64,000 bases of DNA from Sphingomonas montana (GTDB lineage Bacteria; Pseudomonadota; Alphaproteobacteria; Sphingomonadales; Sphingomonadaceae). Below, piece after piece: positions 35,930-44,837 of this stretch. The notes beneath the pieces are model-generated. The model searched no databases. It was not told the origin of the DNA and saw only the letters and a list, made by a program, of their open reading frames with translations. Each line of letters opens with the position of its first letter. The first letter of the stretch is position 1. The position numbers were made by a program, and so were the translations under genes. The DNA lies in contig NZ_KV887144.1 in assembly GCF_001956315.1 (NCBI RefSeq), positions 201,272-265,271 of the forward strand, written 5' to 3'.

Positions 35930-38218
35930 CTAGGAGGCCTGGCTCGTCCGATCGTCTGCGGACTGGGCGGGCTCCACCGCCAGCGACGCCATGGCGCAAC
36001 AGGCGAACTGGAAAGCCAGCACCGATTCGGCTCCCTGATTAAGGTTCACCCGGTCACTCATCAATCCGTCAAAGCAGCCACCGTCCGAAATCGATGCGAT
36101 CGGGATGCCGACATCGTTCGCGCCGAGATACCAGCGATAGGCGCGGAGAGCGGCGTCACGCCAAGGCTCCGCACCGGTCACGCGATAGGCGGTCAACGCC
36201 GCATCGATCGTGGCCCAAGCCTCCAGCGGCTGCTGATCGAACCGCAACGGCCCCTGATATTCGCGACCAAAGCTTTCGGTGCCGACAGCACGGAAGTTCC
36301 CGTCCGGCCCGGTGTGGACCTCTTCCAGCCATGTCATCGCTGCAAGCCCATCGGCCAGCCAGCCGGCATTACCGGTGCGTGCACCGGCCCGGATCATCGC
36401 TTCGGGCAGACGGGCATTGTCATATCCCAGCACCGCTTCGAACCACACCCAGTCCCCCCGTCGCGCATCTGCCAGCCGGCGTGCCAGCTTGTCCCCGAAA
36501 TATTTTACCAGTCGCTGTGCAACCGCATGACTGGGGTGGACGTCGAGGATCGCGTCGGCACCCAGCAATGCGAACGCCCAGGTCCGCGGGCTGCCGAGTT
36601 CCATCGCATAAGGTGCCACCTGATCAAAGAGGTGCAACGCCCAGCGTCGCATGTCCGCCTTGCGTGCCCGCGCCGCCGTGTCGCCGATCGACCAGAGCGA
36701 ACGGCCGAAACTATCCTCTGACCCGACGCTTTCGAGCCAGCTGCGATCGAATCCCATGAAATTGCGAAAACGCCCCGTTTCGCCGTTCCAGGCATGCTGA
36801 ACGAACGAGGCATAGACAGTCGCAAGCTGGTCTGCGCGGTCGGCCGCCGGTCCGTCGATCCGGTGCATCAGCATCAGCGCGCGGCAATTGTCATCGACGC
36901 AATAGCCATGGTCGCGGTCCGGCACCGCGAAGATCGAATGCTGGATCATTCCGCAGCCATCGGTAATGCGTTCCACCCCGGCCAGGTTCGGTGCGATCGT
37001 CGGCAGGTCCGCGGCCGGCCGCTTGACCATCCGTACCGGCTGACGTTCAACGGCGGCGTGCATGATCGCCATGTAGCGGTGGGCCGCGGTTTCCCACGTC
37101 ATGCCGCGCCCGATGGCATAGGCCCGCTCGGCGACTGTGCGCATCCGGGCGGGGTCCGCGAACAGCGCGTTGATCGCCTGCGCAAAGGCGTCGCTGTCGC
37201 CGAACGCCGCCAGGATACCCGTACCGTCGGAAAGCAGTTCGCTGGCATGCCAGTAGGGCGTCGACACGACCGGCTTGCCGAGGCTCACCGCATAGGCGAG
37301 CGTACCCGACGTGATCTGCGCTTCGTTGAGGTAGGGCGTGACGTAGATGTCTGCCGCTTCTACATAGTCGAGCAACAGTTCCTGTTCCAGGAAACCATCC
37401 ACGAACTGAATATTGTCGATTACGCCCAGCTCGTCGGCCAGCGCGCGGAGTCCGTCGCGATACGCCTCGCCCTCCCGCGCCACCAGATGCGGATGCGTCG
37501 CGCCCAGGATGACGTAAAGTGCGGACGGGTTCTGCGCCACGATCGCCGGCAGCGCGCGCAACATCGTCTCGATCCCCTTGTTGGGGGACAGCAGACCGAA
37601 CGTCATCAGGACCTTGCGCCCGTCGAACCCGAACCGCGTCTTCTTCGCGGCCCCTTCCCCAAATGGTCGGTCGGGAACGCCGTGCGGCACGACGGCGATC
37701 GCGTCGCGCGACAGCCCATGGACGCGTTCAAGGATATCGCGGCCCTTCTCGGCCATCACGATCAGCTTGGATGCGCGACGAGCAAGCGCCTCGATGACCG
37801 CGCGCTGTTCGACGTTGGGCGTTTCAAGCACCGTATGGAGGACCACGATGACCGGAACGCTTACCCGGTCGAGCAGCGTCAGCAGGTTGGCGCCGGCCGG
37901 GCCACCGAAGATACCATATTCGTGCTGCACCATCACGACCTGCGCACCGCTCTCGTCGATCAGGCGGGCGGCAGCGCGATAGTCAGCGATATCGTCCTGC
38001 CCGATGGCGGCGACGACCGACCCGGCATAGTCATGCGACGCCCCGACATCGTTCATCGCATACACGTCGACCGTCAGATCGGGGAAGGCGGCACGCATCG
38101 CCAGCGCCGTGTCGCGCGAAAAGGTCGCGATGCCGCACAGCCGTGGCGGGTGATTGCCCACGATTGCGATGCGGTCGATCCGAACGTCTGGTTTCGGCAC
38201 GCTTCTGTCGGTCACCAT
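35930..38218 (-). CDS. Two-part protein: GT4-type glycosyltransferase plus C-terminal alpha-helical domain
   Basis: 762 aa. Residues about 14-385 form a GT-B glycosyltransferase (family 4-like): NHPPRLCGIATFS start, VVPHGVPDRPFG, LLSPNKGIETMLRAL and the donor-site region DIYVTPYLNEAQITSGTLAYA with a Glu. Residues about 400-745 form a second, largely helical domain (ITDGCGMIQHSIFAVPDRDH, YCVDDNCRALMLMHR) resembling an (alpha/alpha) barrel such as those of glycan-processing enzymes; I do not recognise its exact family. Pairing with GH130 suggests mannose chemistry, but this is inference. Confidence 0.85.
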   Translation of the reverse strand: MVTDRSVPKPDVRIDRIAIVGNHPPRLCGIATFSRDTALAMRAAFPDLTVDVYAMNDVGASHDYAGSVVAAIGQDDIADYRAAARLIDESGAQVVMVQHEYGIFGGPAGANLLTLLDRVSVPVIVVLHTVLETPNVEQRAVIEALARRASKLIVMAEKGRDILERVHGLSRDAIAVVPHGVPDRPFGEGAAKKTRFGFDGRKVLMTFGLLSPNKGIETMLRALPAIVAQNPSALYVILGATHPHLVAREGEAYRDGLRALADELGVIDNIQFVDGFLEQELLLDYVEAADIYVTPYLNEAQITSGTLAYAVSLGKPVVSTPYWHASELLSDGTGILAAFGDSDAFAQAINALFADPARMRTVAERAYAIGRGMTWETAAHRYMAIMHAAVERQPVRMVKRPAADLPTIAPNLAGVERITDGCGMIQHSIFAVPDRDHGYCVDDNCRALMLMHRIDGPAADRADQLATVYASFVQHAWNGETGRFRNFMGFDRSWLESVGSEDSFGRSLWSIGDTAARARKADMRRWALHLFDQVAPYAMELGSPRTWAFALLGADAILDVHPSHAVAQRLVKYFGDKLARRLADARRGDWVWFEAVLGYDNARLPEAMIRAGARTGNAGWLADGLAAMTWLEEVHTGPDGNFRAVGTESFGREYQGPLRFDQQPLEAWATIDAALTAYRVTGAEPWRDAALRAYRWYLGANDVGIPIASISDGGCFDGLMSDRVNLNQGAESVLAFQFACCAMASLAVEPAQSADDRTSQAS

Positions 38219-38452
38219 GGGTGTCTACCTTGTCATGTACGCAGTGCCGACGGACGCACCCCGCGGCTGTTGATGAGGGAACGTATCGTGCCCCGCTAGG
38301 TTGCACGTCGTTCATCCAGCCGCAACAAATGCGACGAATCGCGCGGCATTCCAGCTATTTCTACGTTGACGGAAGAGATGACGTCGCTACAGACGGATGG
38401 GGGGACGGCATTCGGGCCGGCCCTTCCGTTTGCCTTTCTTGGAGCAGCACAT

Positions 38453-38722
38453 ATGAAGAAGCTCAGCTTCGTCGTCGCCGCCGGCCTGATGTCTCTGGCC
38501 GCCTGCACGAACAATACTCCGGCCGAAAATGCCGCCGAGAACGTTGCGGACTCGATGGAGAACACCGCCGACGCCCTCGAAGACCAGGCCGACAACGCGA
38601 CGAACGAGTCGACCGAAGCCGCTCTCGAGAATGCTGCTGACAACATGTCTGCGGCTGCCGACAACGTCGAAGACGCCGTCGACAACGGTGCCGTTGCTGC
38701 GAACGCCGCAAACGCGATGTAA
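38453..38722 (+). CDS. Small Ala/Asn/Asp-rich repeat lipoprotein
   Basis: 89 aa, family not recognised. Lipoprotein signal with lipobox LAAC (Cys18). The mature part is built of irregular 7-11-residue units rich in Ala, Asn, Asp and Glu (for example ENVADSMENTADALEDQADN) and should form an acidic amphipathic helix, somewhat like Lpp-type or entericidin-type proteins in style only. GGAG lies eight bases before ATG 38453. It stands alone between a divergent glycosyltransferase and a strong terminator pair. Confidence 0.78.
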   Translation: MKKLSFVVAAGLMSLAACTNNTPAENAAENVADSMENTADALEDQADNATNESTEAALENAADNMSAAADNVEDAVDNGAVAANAANAM

Positions 38723-38728
38723 TCGTGG

Positions 38729-38754
38729 CTGCTCCGGTCCTCGGACCGGAGCAG
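38729..38754 (+). terminator. 12-bp hairpin after the small lipoprotein
   Basis: CTGCTCCGGTCC pairs perfectly with GGACCGGAGCAG around a two-base TC loop, six bases past the stop. Tail is only moderately T-rich (ACGGTTTG). Confidence 0.6.
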
Positions 38755-38763
38755 ACGGTTTGA

Positions 38764-38800
38764 AGGCGGGTGGTCCATTGCGGACCCCCGCCTTTTTCTT
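38764..38800 (+). terminator. Intrinsic terminator before cysS
   Basis: AAGGCGGG...GGTCC-ATTGC-GGACC...CCCGCC followed by TTTTTCTTT. Long GC stem plus T tract makes a strong rho-independent terminator, the second in tandem after the lipoprotein gene and immediately upstream of cysS. Confidence 0.85.
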
Positions 38801-38835
38801 TGCCCGCCGCCCGGCGCTGCGCCTATGGACGGCGG

Positions 38836-40377
38836 ATGACGCCCCCTGCCCCACTGACCCCATCTGCCCCGCTGGTCCTGTTCAACAGCATGACGCGCGC
38901 CACCGCGCCGTTCTTGCCGATCGATCCCGACATGGTCCGGATCTATAGCTGCGGGCCGACCGTCTACAATTACGCGCATCTCGGCAACCTGCGCGCTTAT
39001 GTCTTCACCGATACGCTCCGCCGCACGCTCAACTGGAAGGGCTATGCGGTCAATCACGTCGTCAACATCACCGACGTCGGCCATCTGACGTCGGATGCCG
39101 ACGCGGGCGACGACAAGATGGAGGCCGCCGCGACCGCGGCCGGGCGCGACATTCACGAAGTCGCCGCCTTCTACACCGCGGCGTTCAAGGCCGATCTGGC
39201 CGCCCTCGCCATCCTGCCGCCGACGCTCTGGAGCGTCGCGACCGACCATGTTCAAGACATGATCGCCTTTGCCCGGACGATCGAGAGGCACGGTGCCGCC
39301 TACCGACTGGACGGCGGGCTTTATTTCGATACCGCCCGCGCGCCGGATTACGGTCTGCTCGCCGGCGCACGGCCGGACGAGACGGTCGCGCGGATCGATC
39401 CGGTCGCCGGCAAGCGCAACCCCGCCGATTTCGCGCTGTGGCGCACGTCGCCGCCGGATGCGAACCGACAGATGGAATGGCTGTCGCCCTGGGGCCCCGG
39501 CGCGCCCGGCTGGCACCTCGAATGTTCGGTCATGAGCCTGAAATATCTTGGCCGGCAGTTCGATATCCACACCGGCGGCATCGACCACCGCGAGATTCAT
39601 CATGTCAACGAAATCGCACAGAATCAGGCGTTCACCTGCACCTCGGCGACCGGGGCCAATGTGTGGATGCACAATAATTTCCTGGTGGATCGCGGCGGCA
39701 AGATGTCGAAGTCGAAGGGTGGTTTCGCCACGCTCGCGTCGCTCGTCGATCGCGGTATCGCGCCGCTGGCCTACCGGCTGCTGTGCCTGTCGTCGCATTA
39801 CCGGTCCGAACTGGAATTTTCGGTCGACAGCCTCGGGGCCGCGCTGACCCGGCTGAAACGGCTGGTATCGGCCGTATCCGCGCTGCGCGACCGGGCGACC
39901 GATACCGCCTGGCTGCGCGTGCTGGCCGAGTCCCGCGATACGCGCGGCGCCGCGACATCCTATCAGCGCTCGGTGATCGAGGAACCGCTGAGCAACGCCG
40001 CGCGCGTCTGGCTGGACCGGTTCGACGCCGCGATCGCCGCCGACCTGATGACGCCGCAGGCGCTGCCGGTGCTGGACGAGGCGATTTCCACCAAGGCGTT
40101 GTCCGCCGACGAACGGCTCCGGCTCGTCGCCAGCATGGATCTCGTCCTTGGTCTCGGGCTGGTCACGCTCGACCGGCGGGCGCTGTCCATCCGGCCGGTT
40201 ACCGCCATGCTGGACGACGCACAGGTCGCAGCACTGATCGCCGACCGGGCGGCCGCCCGCGCCGCCCGCGACTTTGCCGAATCGGATAGGCTCCGCGATC
40301 GGCTGGCGGCAGGCGGCGTGGATGTCATGGACGGCGATCCGCTGGGCTGGGAATGGCGTCCGCTGCTGGGCGACTGA
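38836..40377 (+). CDS. cysS: Cysteinyl-tRNA synthetase
   Basis: Charges tRNA-Cys. HIGH-like motif HLGN at 48-51 ([14 protein letters not shown]), zinc Cys39 in [18 protein letters not shown] and THTGGIDH-like ([17 protein letters not shown]) zinc region, and KMSKS at 289-293. 513 aa. ATG 38836 is used; upstream in-frame sequence contains the terminator and is unlikely to be coding. Confidence 0.95.
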   Translation: MTPPAPLTPSAPLVLFNSMTRATAPFLPIDPDMVRIYSCGPTVYNYAHLGNLRAYVFTDTLRRTLNWKGYAVNHVVNITDVGHLTSDADAGDDKMEAAATAAGRDIHEVAAFYTAAFKADLAALAILPPTLWSVATDHVQDMIAFARTIERHGAAYRLDGGLYFDTARAPDYGLLAGARPDETVARIDPVAGKRNPADFALWRTSPPDANRQMEWLSPWGPGAPGWHLECSVMSLKYLGRQFDIHTGGIDHREIHHVNEIAQNQAFTCTSATGANVWMHNNFLVDRGGKMSKSKGGFATLASLVDRGIAPLAYRLLCLSSHYRSELEFSVDSLGAALTRLKRLVSAVSALRDRATDTAWLRVLAESRDTRGAATSYQRSVIEEPLSNAARVWLDRFDAAIAADLMTPQALPVLDEAISTKALSADERLRLVASMDLVLGLGLVTLDRRALSIRPVTAMLDDAQVAALIADRAAARAARDFAESDRLRDRLAAGGVDVMDGDPLGWEWRPLLGD

Positions 40378-40463
40378 CGGTTCCGCCGCTGCCCTCACCA
40401 TTGCGGCTGTTGCGTTTGCGCGCCGACCGACGCAAGGAAATTACGAACTCACTGGATGAAGCG

Positions 40464-41837
40464 ATGTCATTGAACTGGACCCCCGACAGCTGGAAACAGG
40501 CCGAAGCCCGTCAGCTTCCCACCTACGCCGATGCGGGCAGGCTGGCCGCGGCGGAGGCCGAACTCGGTCATTACCCGCCACTGGTGTTTGCGGGGGAGGC
40601 GCGCGACCTGACCGCGTCGCTGGCGCAGGTCGCGGCCGGCAAGGCATTCCTGCTGCAGGGTGGCGATTGCGCGGAAAGCTTCGCGGAATTCCATCCCAAC
40701 TATATCCGCGATACGTTCCGCGTCATCCTGCAGATGGCGGTCGTGCTGACCTACGCGTCGAAGCTGCCGATCGTGAAGCTTGGCCGGATGGCCGGCCAGT
40801 TTGCCAAGCCACGCTCCACCGACATGGAGGAAATCGGCGGCGTTTCGCTGCCCAGCTACCGCGGCGACATCATCAACGACATCGGGTTCGAGGCGGCCGC
40901 GCGTGAACCCGACCCGCAGCGCATGATCCGCGCCTACAGCCAGTCGGCCGCGACATTGAACCTGCTGCGCGCGTTCAGCCAGGGCGGCTATGCGAACCTG
41001 CATCAGGTCCACGCCTGGACGCTCGACTTTATGGGCCGCAGCCCGTGGTCAGCACAGTATCAGGACGTCGCGGACCGGATCGGCGAGGCGCTGGACTTCA
41101 TGGCGGCGTGCGGGATCAATCCTGAAACCGTGCCGCAGCTTAAGGGTACGCAGTTCTTCACCAGCCACGAGGCGCTGCTGCTGCCCTACGAACAGGCACT
41201 GACCCGGCAGGACAGCCTGACCGGCGACTATTACGGCCTGTCGGCACATTTCCTGTGGATCGGCGATCGGACCCGGTTCGAAGGGTCCGCGCATGTCGAA
41301 TATCTGCGCGGCATCCACAACCCGATCGGCGTCAAATGCGGCCCCAGTCTCGATCCCGACGCGCTGCTCCGCATGCTCGATACGCTGGATCCGGCGCGCA
41401 TCCCCGGCCGCATCACGCTCATCACACGCTACGGCCATGACAAGATCGAGAAGCACCTGCCCGCGCTCGTCCGCGCCATCCAGCGCGAGGGGCGGCCCGT
41501 CGTCTGGTCGTGCGATCCGATGCACGGCAACGTGGTGAAGGCTGCCAGCGGCTACAAGACGCGGCCGTTCGACCGCATCCTGGCCGAGGTGCGCGGCTTC
41601 TTCGCCGTCCACCGCGCCGAGGGAACCCATGGCGGCGGCATTCACGCGGAAATGACCGGCCAGAATGTGACCGAATGCACCGGCGGCGCGATCGACGTCA
41701 CCGAACAAAGCCTCGGCGACCGGTATCATACGCATTGCGACCCGCGGTTGAACGCCGGCCAGTCGATCGAGCTCGCCTTCCTGCTGGCCGAGATGCTGAA
41801 CGACGAGATGCGCATCCGCGAACGCGCCGCCGCCTGA
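40464..41837 (+). CDS. Class II 3-deoxy-7-phosphoheptulonate (DAHP) synthase
   Basis: First step of the shikimate pathway: PEP plus erythrose 4-phosphate to DAHP. 457 aa of the plant/Mycobacterium-like class II type, recognisable from [36 protein letters not shown] and [18 protein letters not shown]. Start [11 protein letters not shown] is typical for the class and has GGATGAAG upstream. A regulatory N-terminal extension as in M. tuberculosis is small or absent. Confidence 0.94.
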   Translation: MSLNWTPDSWKQAEARQLPTYADAGRLAAAEAELGHYPPLVFAGEARDLTASLAQVAAGKAFLLQGGDCAESFAEFHPNYIRDTFRVILQMAVVLTYASKLPIVKLGRMAGQFAKPRSTDMEEIGGVSLPSYRGDIINDIGFEAAAREPDPQRMIRAYSQSAATLNLLRAFSQGGYANLHQVHAWTLDFMGRSPWSAQYQDVADRIGEALDFMAACGINPETVPQLKGTQFFTSHEALLLPYEQALTRQDSLTGDYYGLSAHFLWIGDRTRFEGSAHVEYLRGIHNPIGVKCGPSLDPDALLRMLDTLDPARIPGRITLITRYGHDKIEKHLPALVRAIQREGRPVVWSCDPMHGNVVKAASGYKTRPFDRILAEVRGFFAVHRAEGTHGGGIHAEMTGQNVTECTGGAIDVTEQSLGDRYHTHCDPRLNAGQSIELAFLLAEMLNDEMRIRERAAA

Positions 41838-41862
41838 CGGCTTCGGTTTCGGACGGAAATGC

Positions 41863-41891
41863 TTGACGGACGCGGTGTCGCTTCATAGGAA
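41863..41891 (+). promoter_or_regulatory. Possible promoter for tRNA-Glu
   Basis: TTGACG at 41863-41868 and TAGGAA at 41886-41891, 17 bases apart, end 14 bases before the tRNA. The -35 is near consensus. The -10 region overlaps the loop and second arm of an inverted repeat, so alternatives exist. Confidence 0.4.
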
Positions 41892-41902
41892 CGCGACACC
41901 GC
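41872..41902. repeat. 10-bp perfect inverted repeat between DAHP synthase and tRNA-Glu genes
   Basis: GCGGTGTCGC at 41872-41881 and GCGACACCGC at 41893-41902, with an 11-base loop. No T run follows, so it is not a clear intrinsic terminator; it overlaps the putative tRNA promoter and could be an operator or an mRNA 3' end structure. Confidence 0.7.
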
Positions 41903-41905
41903 TAT

Positions 41906-41980
41906 GGCCCCTTCGTCTAGCGGTTAGGACGACGCCCTCTCACGGCGTAAGCACGAGTTCGATTCTCGTAGGGGTCACCA
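41906..41980 (+). tRNA. tRNA-Glu (anticodon CUC)
   Basis: 75 bases, GGCCCCTTCGTCTAGCGG to AGGGGTCACCA. Acceptor stem closes with one G-U pair, D-arm GTCTAGCGGTTAGGAC, anticodon arm ACGCC-CTCTCAC-GGCGT with CTC, T-arm ACGAGTTCGATTCTCGT, and encoded CCA. Confidence 0.96.
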
Positions 41981-42257
41981 TTTCAGGGCACGTAAGCGGA
42001 ATGTCGCTGTGCTTGATAGGCGCCGGGAGTCGACATTTAACGGCATGAGACGTCTCGGCATGGAGACGCCGCTCGGTGGTTTCCCGACCTGCACGGGCTA
42101 CTCCGGTGATGCAGCCTCGGATCACCGATCGGTTTTCAAGGCCTAGGCCGTTGCGAACCGAACCGCCTAGGCGCGCCCTCCGGCTCGAATATCAAGCGTA
42201 GACCCGCTACCATCAGATTCGGAACTGCGATCGAAGCGGGCATTAAGGGAACATCTC

Positions 42258-42617
42258 ATGCGACAGTTGCACCTGCTATCGGCATGTCTCCTCGTATCGG
42301 CATGTGGCTTCGGCGCCGACGTGCCAACCGTCATAGACGGTAGCAGCGCAGAGGCGTTCGACCGAACCTTGAGCGCAGCGAAAGCCGATCTCGGCCCGCG
42401 CGACCGGCTCAAGTTCGAAGGCGCTCTTTCTGAGTTCAAGGCCCGGACTTTCGCCAAGGCGGACTCGCGGCAGGACTATCAACGCAAGCTGCGCGCCGGG
42501 TTGGACGGTTTGACGGCACCGCGTATCGTCAGCCAGTTCGATCGGGATGTAGGCCGGGTCGGCGATCGGGCCGCCGACGCCGTATTCGACGCCAAGCGCG
42601 TCCTGAACGGCAAATAG
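42258..42617 (+). CDS. Small predicted lipoprotein, function unknown
   Basis: 119 aa. Signal with Cys16 in LLVSACGFG fits a lipobox. The mature part (VPTVIDGSSAEAFDRTLSAA, then helical segments) resembles small lipoproteins of the DUF6694 type, a weak impression only. Preceded by a 277-base gap after tRNA-Glu in which no gene or clear RNA was found. The HNH gene follows after 65 bases. Confidence 0.7.
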   Translation: MRQLHLLSACLLVSACGFGADVPTVIDGSSAEAFDRTLSAAKADLGPRDRLKFEGALSEFKARTFAKADSRQDYQRKLRAGLDGLTAPRIVSQFDRDVGRVGDRAADAVFDAKRVLNGK

Positions 42618-42682
42618 CGTATGGCCGGCGATGCGGTCGGCCCCGGCATCAGGCAACGTAATGAGAAACTCCAGGCAGACAT

Positions 42683-43021
42683 ATGGCCCGTAAGCCTTCG
42701 AAACATTCCGTGCAGGACGACATGCGACAGGGCGATGAAACCCCGACGCCTGCTGTATTCTGCTGGCTGTGCGGACGGCCCATCGGCAAGACGACCGTCT
42801 GGCACCACCCCGTCCCCAAGAGCCGCGGCGGCCGCGACGTCGTGCCGATGCATCCCATCTGTCAGCAGACGGTGATCGCCAATTTCACCAATTCCGAACT
42901 GCAACGGCATGGGCTGGATGTGGACGGCCTGCTGGCCAACCCGGCCGTGCGCAAGTTCGTCGACTGGGTCGCGAAGAAGGACCCGGATTTCACCGCCACC
43001 CAATCGAAGAAACAACGCTGA
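42683..43021 (+). CDS. Small HNH-motif protein
   Basis: 112 aa. Cys27-x2-Cys30, His41-His42 and a second pair His57/Cys60 (CWLCGRPIG, WHHPVPKSRGG, MHPICQQ) form a zinc-stabilised HNH nuclease core: WHHxxPKSRGG is typical of HNH endonucleases. No further domain. Role unknown; no adjacent restriction, toxin or phage genes, so it may be a house-keeping or orphan nuclease. The following 212 bases (43022-43233) contain no convincing gene. Confidence 0.82.
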   Translation: MARKPSKHSVQDDMRQGDETPTPAVFCWLCGRPIGKTTVWHHPVPKSRGGRDVVPMHPICQQTVIANFTNSELQRHGLDVDGLLANPAVRKFVDWVAKKDPDFTATQSKKQR

Positions 43022-43233
43022 TGGCACGTCAGGCGGAGTTTCGGTCCGTCACTTAAAACAACGCCTGTGACGGCGGGATCTGGAGCCGCTCTGTGCCGTG
43101 GGCAACTCCGGTCGTGCGGTCGGGTACAACGGGGCCGGGCGTCGACGGATGACGATGTCAGGATCTTTACGGCGGCCTTGGTGCCATCTGCCGCTGCCCG
43201 CGTTTCCAACCCCGGCTGCACCGGAGACCGATC

Positions 43234-44106
43234 ATGAGCAAAGACCCTTACACGCCCCCCGCCGTCTGGACCTGGGATTCGGAAAGCGGCGGTCGCTTCG
43301 CAAGCATCAACCGGCCGACCGCCGGCCCCACGCACGACAAGCCCCGGCCGGTCGGCAAGCATCCGCTCCAGCTCTATTCGATGGGTACGCCCAATGGCGT
43401 CAAGGTCACCATCATGCTGGAGGAACTGCTCGCAGTAGGGCACGCGGATGCCGAGTACGACGCCTGGCTGATCCACATCGGTGATGGGGACCAGTTCGGC
43501 AGCGGCTTCGTCGAGGTGAATCCCAATTCCAAGATCCCGGCGCTGGTCGACCATAGCGGGGCCGAAACCGTGCGCGTGTTCGAGTCCGGCGCGATTTTGA
43601 TGTATCTTGCGGAGAAATTCGGCGCCTTCCTGCCATCCGCGGGTCAGGCGCGTGCGGAATGCCTGTCCTGGCTGTTCTGGCAGATGGGTAGCGGACCATT
43701 CGTCGGTGGCGGCTTCGGACACTTCTATGCCTATGCGCCCGAAAAGATCGAATATGCGATCAATCGCTACGCCATGGAAACCAAACGGCAGCTCGACGTG
43801 CTCGACCGCAGACTGGCGGAAAACATGTTCGTTGCGGGTCCCGACTATACGATCGCCGACATGGCGATCTGGCCCTGGTACGGTCGGCTGGCGCAGGGCG
43901 AACTGTACGGCGCGGGCGAGTTTCTCCAGGTGCAGGCGTATCGCAACCTGCAACGCTGGACCGAGCAGGTCTCCACCCGTCCCGCCGTGCAACGCGGCCG
44001 CATGGTGAACCGGGTCACCGGTGCGCCGTCCAGCCAGCTTCACGAACGGCATGATGCCGCGGACTTCGATACGCGCACGCAGGACAAGCCGCAGCATAGG
44101 CAGTAG
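43234..44106 (+). CDS. Glutathione S-transferase family protein, YghU-like
   Basis: 290 aa. N-terminal extension (TPPAVWTWDSESGGRFASIN) followed by a thioredoxin-like GST domain (about 46-135: LQLYSMGTPNGVKVTIMLEE, VNPNSKIPALVDH, VFESGAILMYLAEKFG) and helical C-terminal domain. This architecture is that of YghU/YfcG disulfide-bond oxidoreductases acting on glutathione. Stands alone on the plus strand, 140 bases before thpR. Confidence 0.92.
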   Translation: MSKDPYTPPAVWTWDSESGGRFASINRPTAGPTHDKPRPVGKHPLQLYSMGTPNGVKVTIMLEELLAVGHADAEYDAWLIHIGDGDQFGSGFVEVNPNSKIPALVDHSGAETVRVFESGAILMYLAEKFGAFLPSAGQARAECLSWLFWQMGSGPFVGGGFGHFYAYAPEKIEYAINRYAMETKRQLDVLDRRLAENMFVAGPDYTIADMAIWPWYGRLAQGELYGAGEFLQVQAYRNLQRWTEQVSTRPAVQRGRMVNRVTGAPSSQLHERHDAADFDTRTQDKPQHRQ

Positions 44107-44247
44107 CGGCGCAGCGGCAGGCAGCGATGACAGCAATCCATGCCTGCCGCATCGCCCGACGTCGCGCACCGCGGCGCTCCTCACCCGACATGCCGCCTTC
44201 CTGGCGCGAGGTACTGGCAGGTCGGACCGAAATAACAGGTAGCCACT

Positions 44248-44784
44248 ATGCCCCACCGCCTCTTCATCGGCATCCGGCCACCCGCCGCCGTGCGACAGGT
44301 ACTGATCGATACCATGGAGGCGCTGGATGGCGCACGCTGGCAGGACGATGAGCAACTGCATCTGACCCTGCGCTTCGTCGGCGAAGTCGAGCGCGAGGTG
44401 GCCAACGACCTGGCCGCTGCCTTGGCAAGCATCGCGATGCCGTCGTTCGAGTTGGCGCTGGACGGGGTGTCGCATTTCGAGCGCAAGGGCTCCCCGACCG
44501 CGATCTGGGCGAAGGTACCGCCCACAGCCGAACTCCTGCGGCTGCGGACGAAGATCGATCGGGTTTGTGACCTGACGGGACTTGGCTGCGAAACCCGGCG
44601 CTTTACCCCCCACATCACGATCGCGCGCCTGAACCGTCACACCGGCTCGATCGCCGACTGGCTGACCAGACACGCCGACCTGCGTGACAGCTGGCAGGCA
44701 GACGCGTTCAGCCTGTTCGAGAGCCATTTGCTGACTTCCGGCGCGCAGTATGAAATCGCCGCACGTTACCCGCTTCAGGCCTGA
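44248..44784 (+). CDS. thpR: RNA 2',3'-cyclic phosphodiesterase (2H phosphoesterase)
   Basis: 178 aa with the two HxT motifs of the 2H superfamily: His38-x-Thr40 in LHLTLRFVG and His122-x-Thr124 in PHITIARL. Start MPHRLFIGIRPP is characteristic of ThpR/LigT. Acts on 2',3'-cyclic phosphate RNA ends. Converges with the LysR gene. Confidence 0.92.
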   Translation: MPHRLFIGIRPPAAVRQVLIDTMEALDGARWQDDEQLHLTLRFVGEVEREVANDLAAALASIAMPSFELALDGVSHFERKGSPTAIWAKVPPTAELLRLRTKIDRVCDLTGLGCETRRFTPHITIARLNRHTGSIADWLTRHADLRDSWQADAFSLFESHLLTSGAQYEIAARYPLQA

Positions 44785-44837
44785 CCCGATCTCTTCGCCC
44801 GGGCCTGCGGGCACCCGCACGGAGACGCAGGCGACGG

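Noticed and set aside
42110-42170. Sequence CGGTTTTCAAG...TAGGCC resembling part of the tRNA-Ser anticodon arm
   Set aside because: Similarity covers about a dozen bases and no cloverleaf can be folded; too short to call a tRNA fragment or att site.
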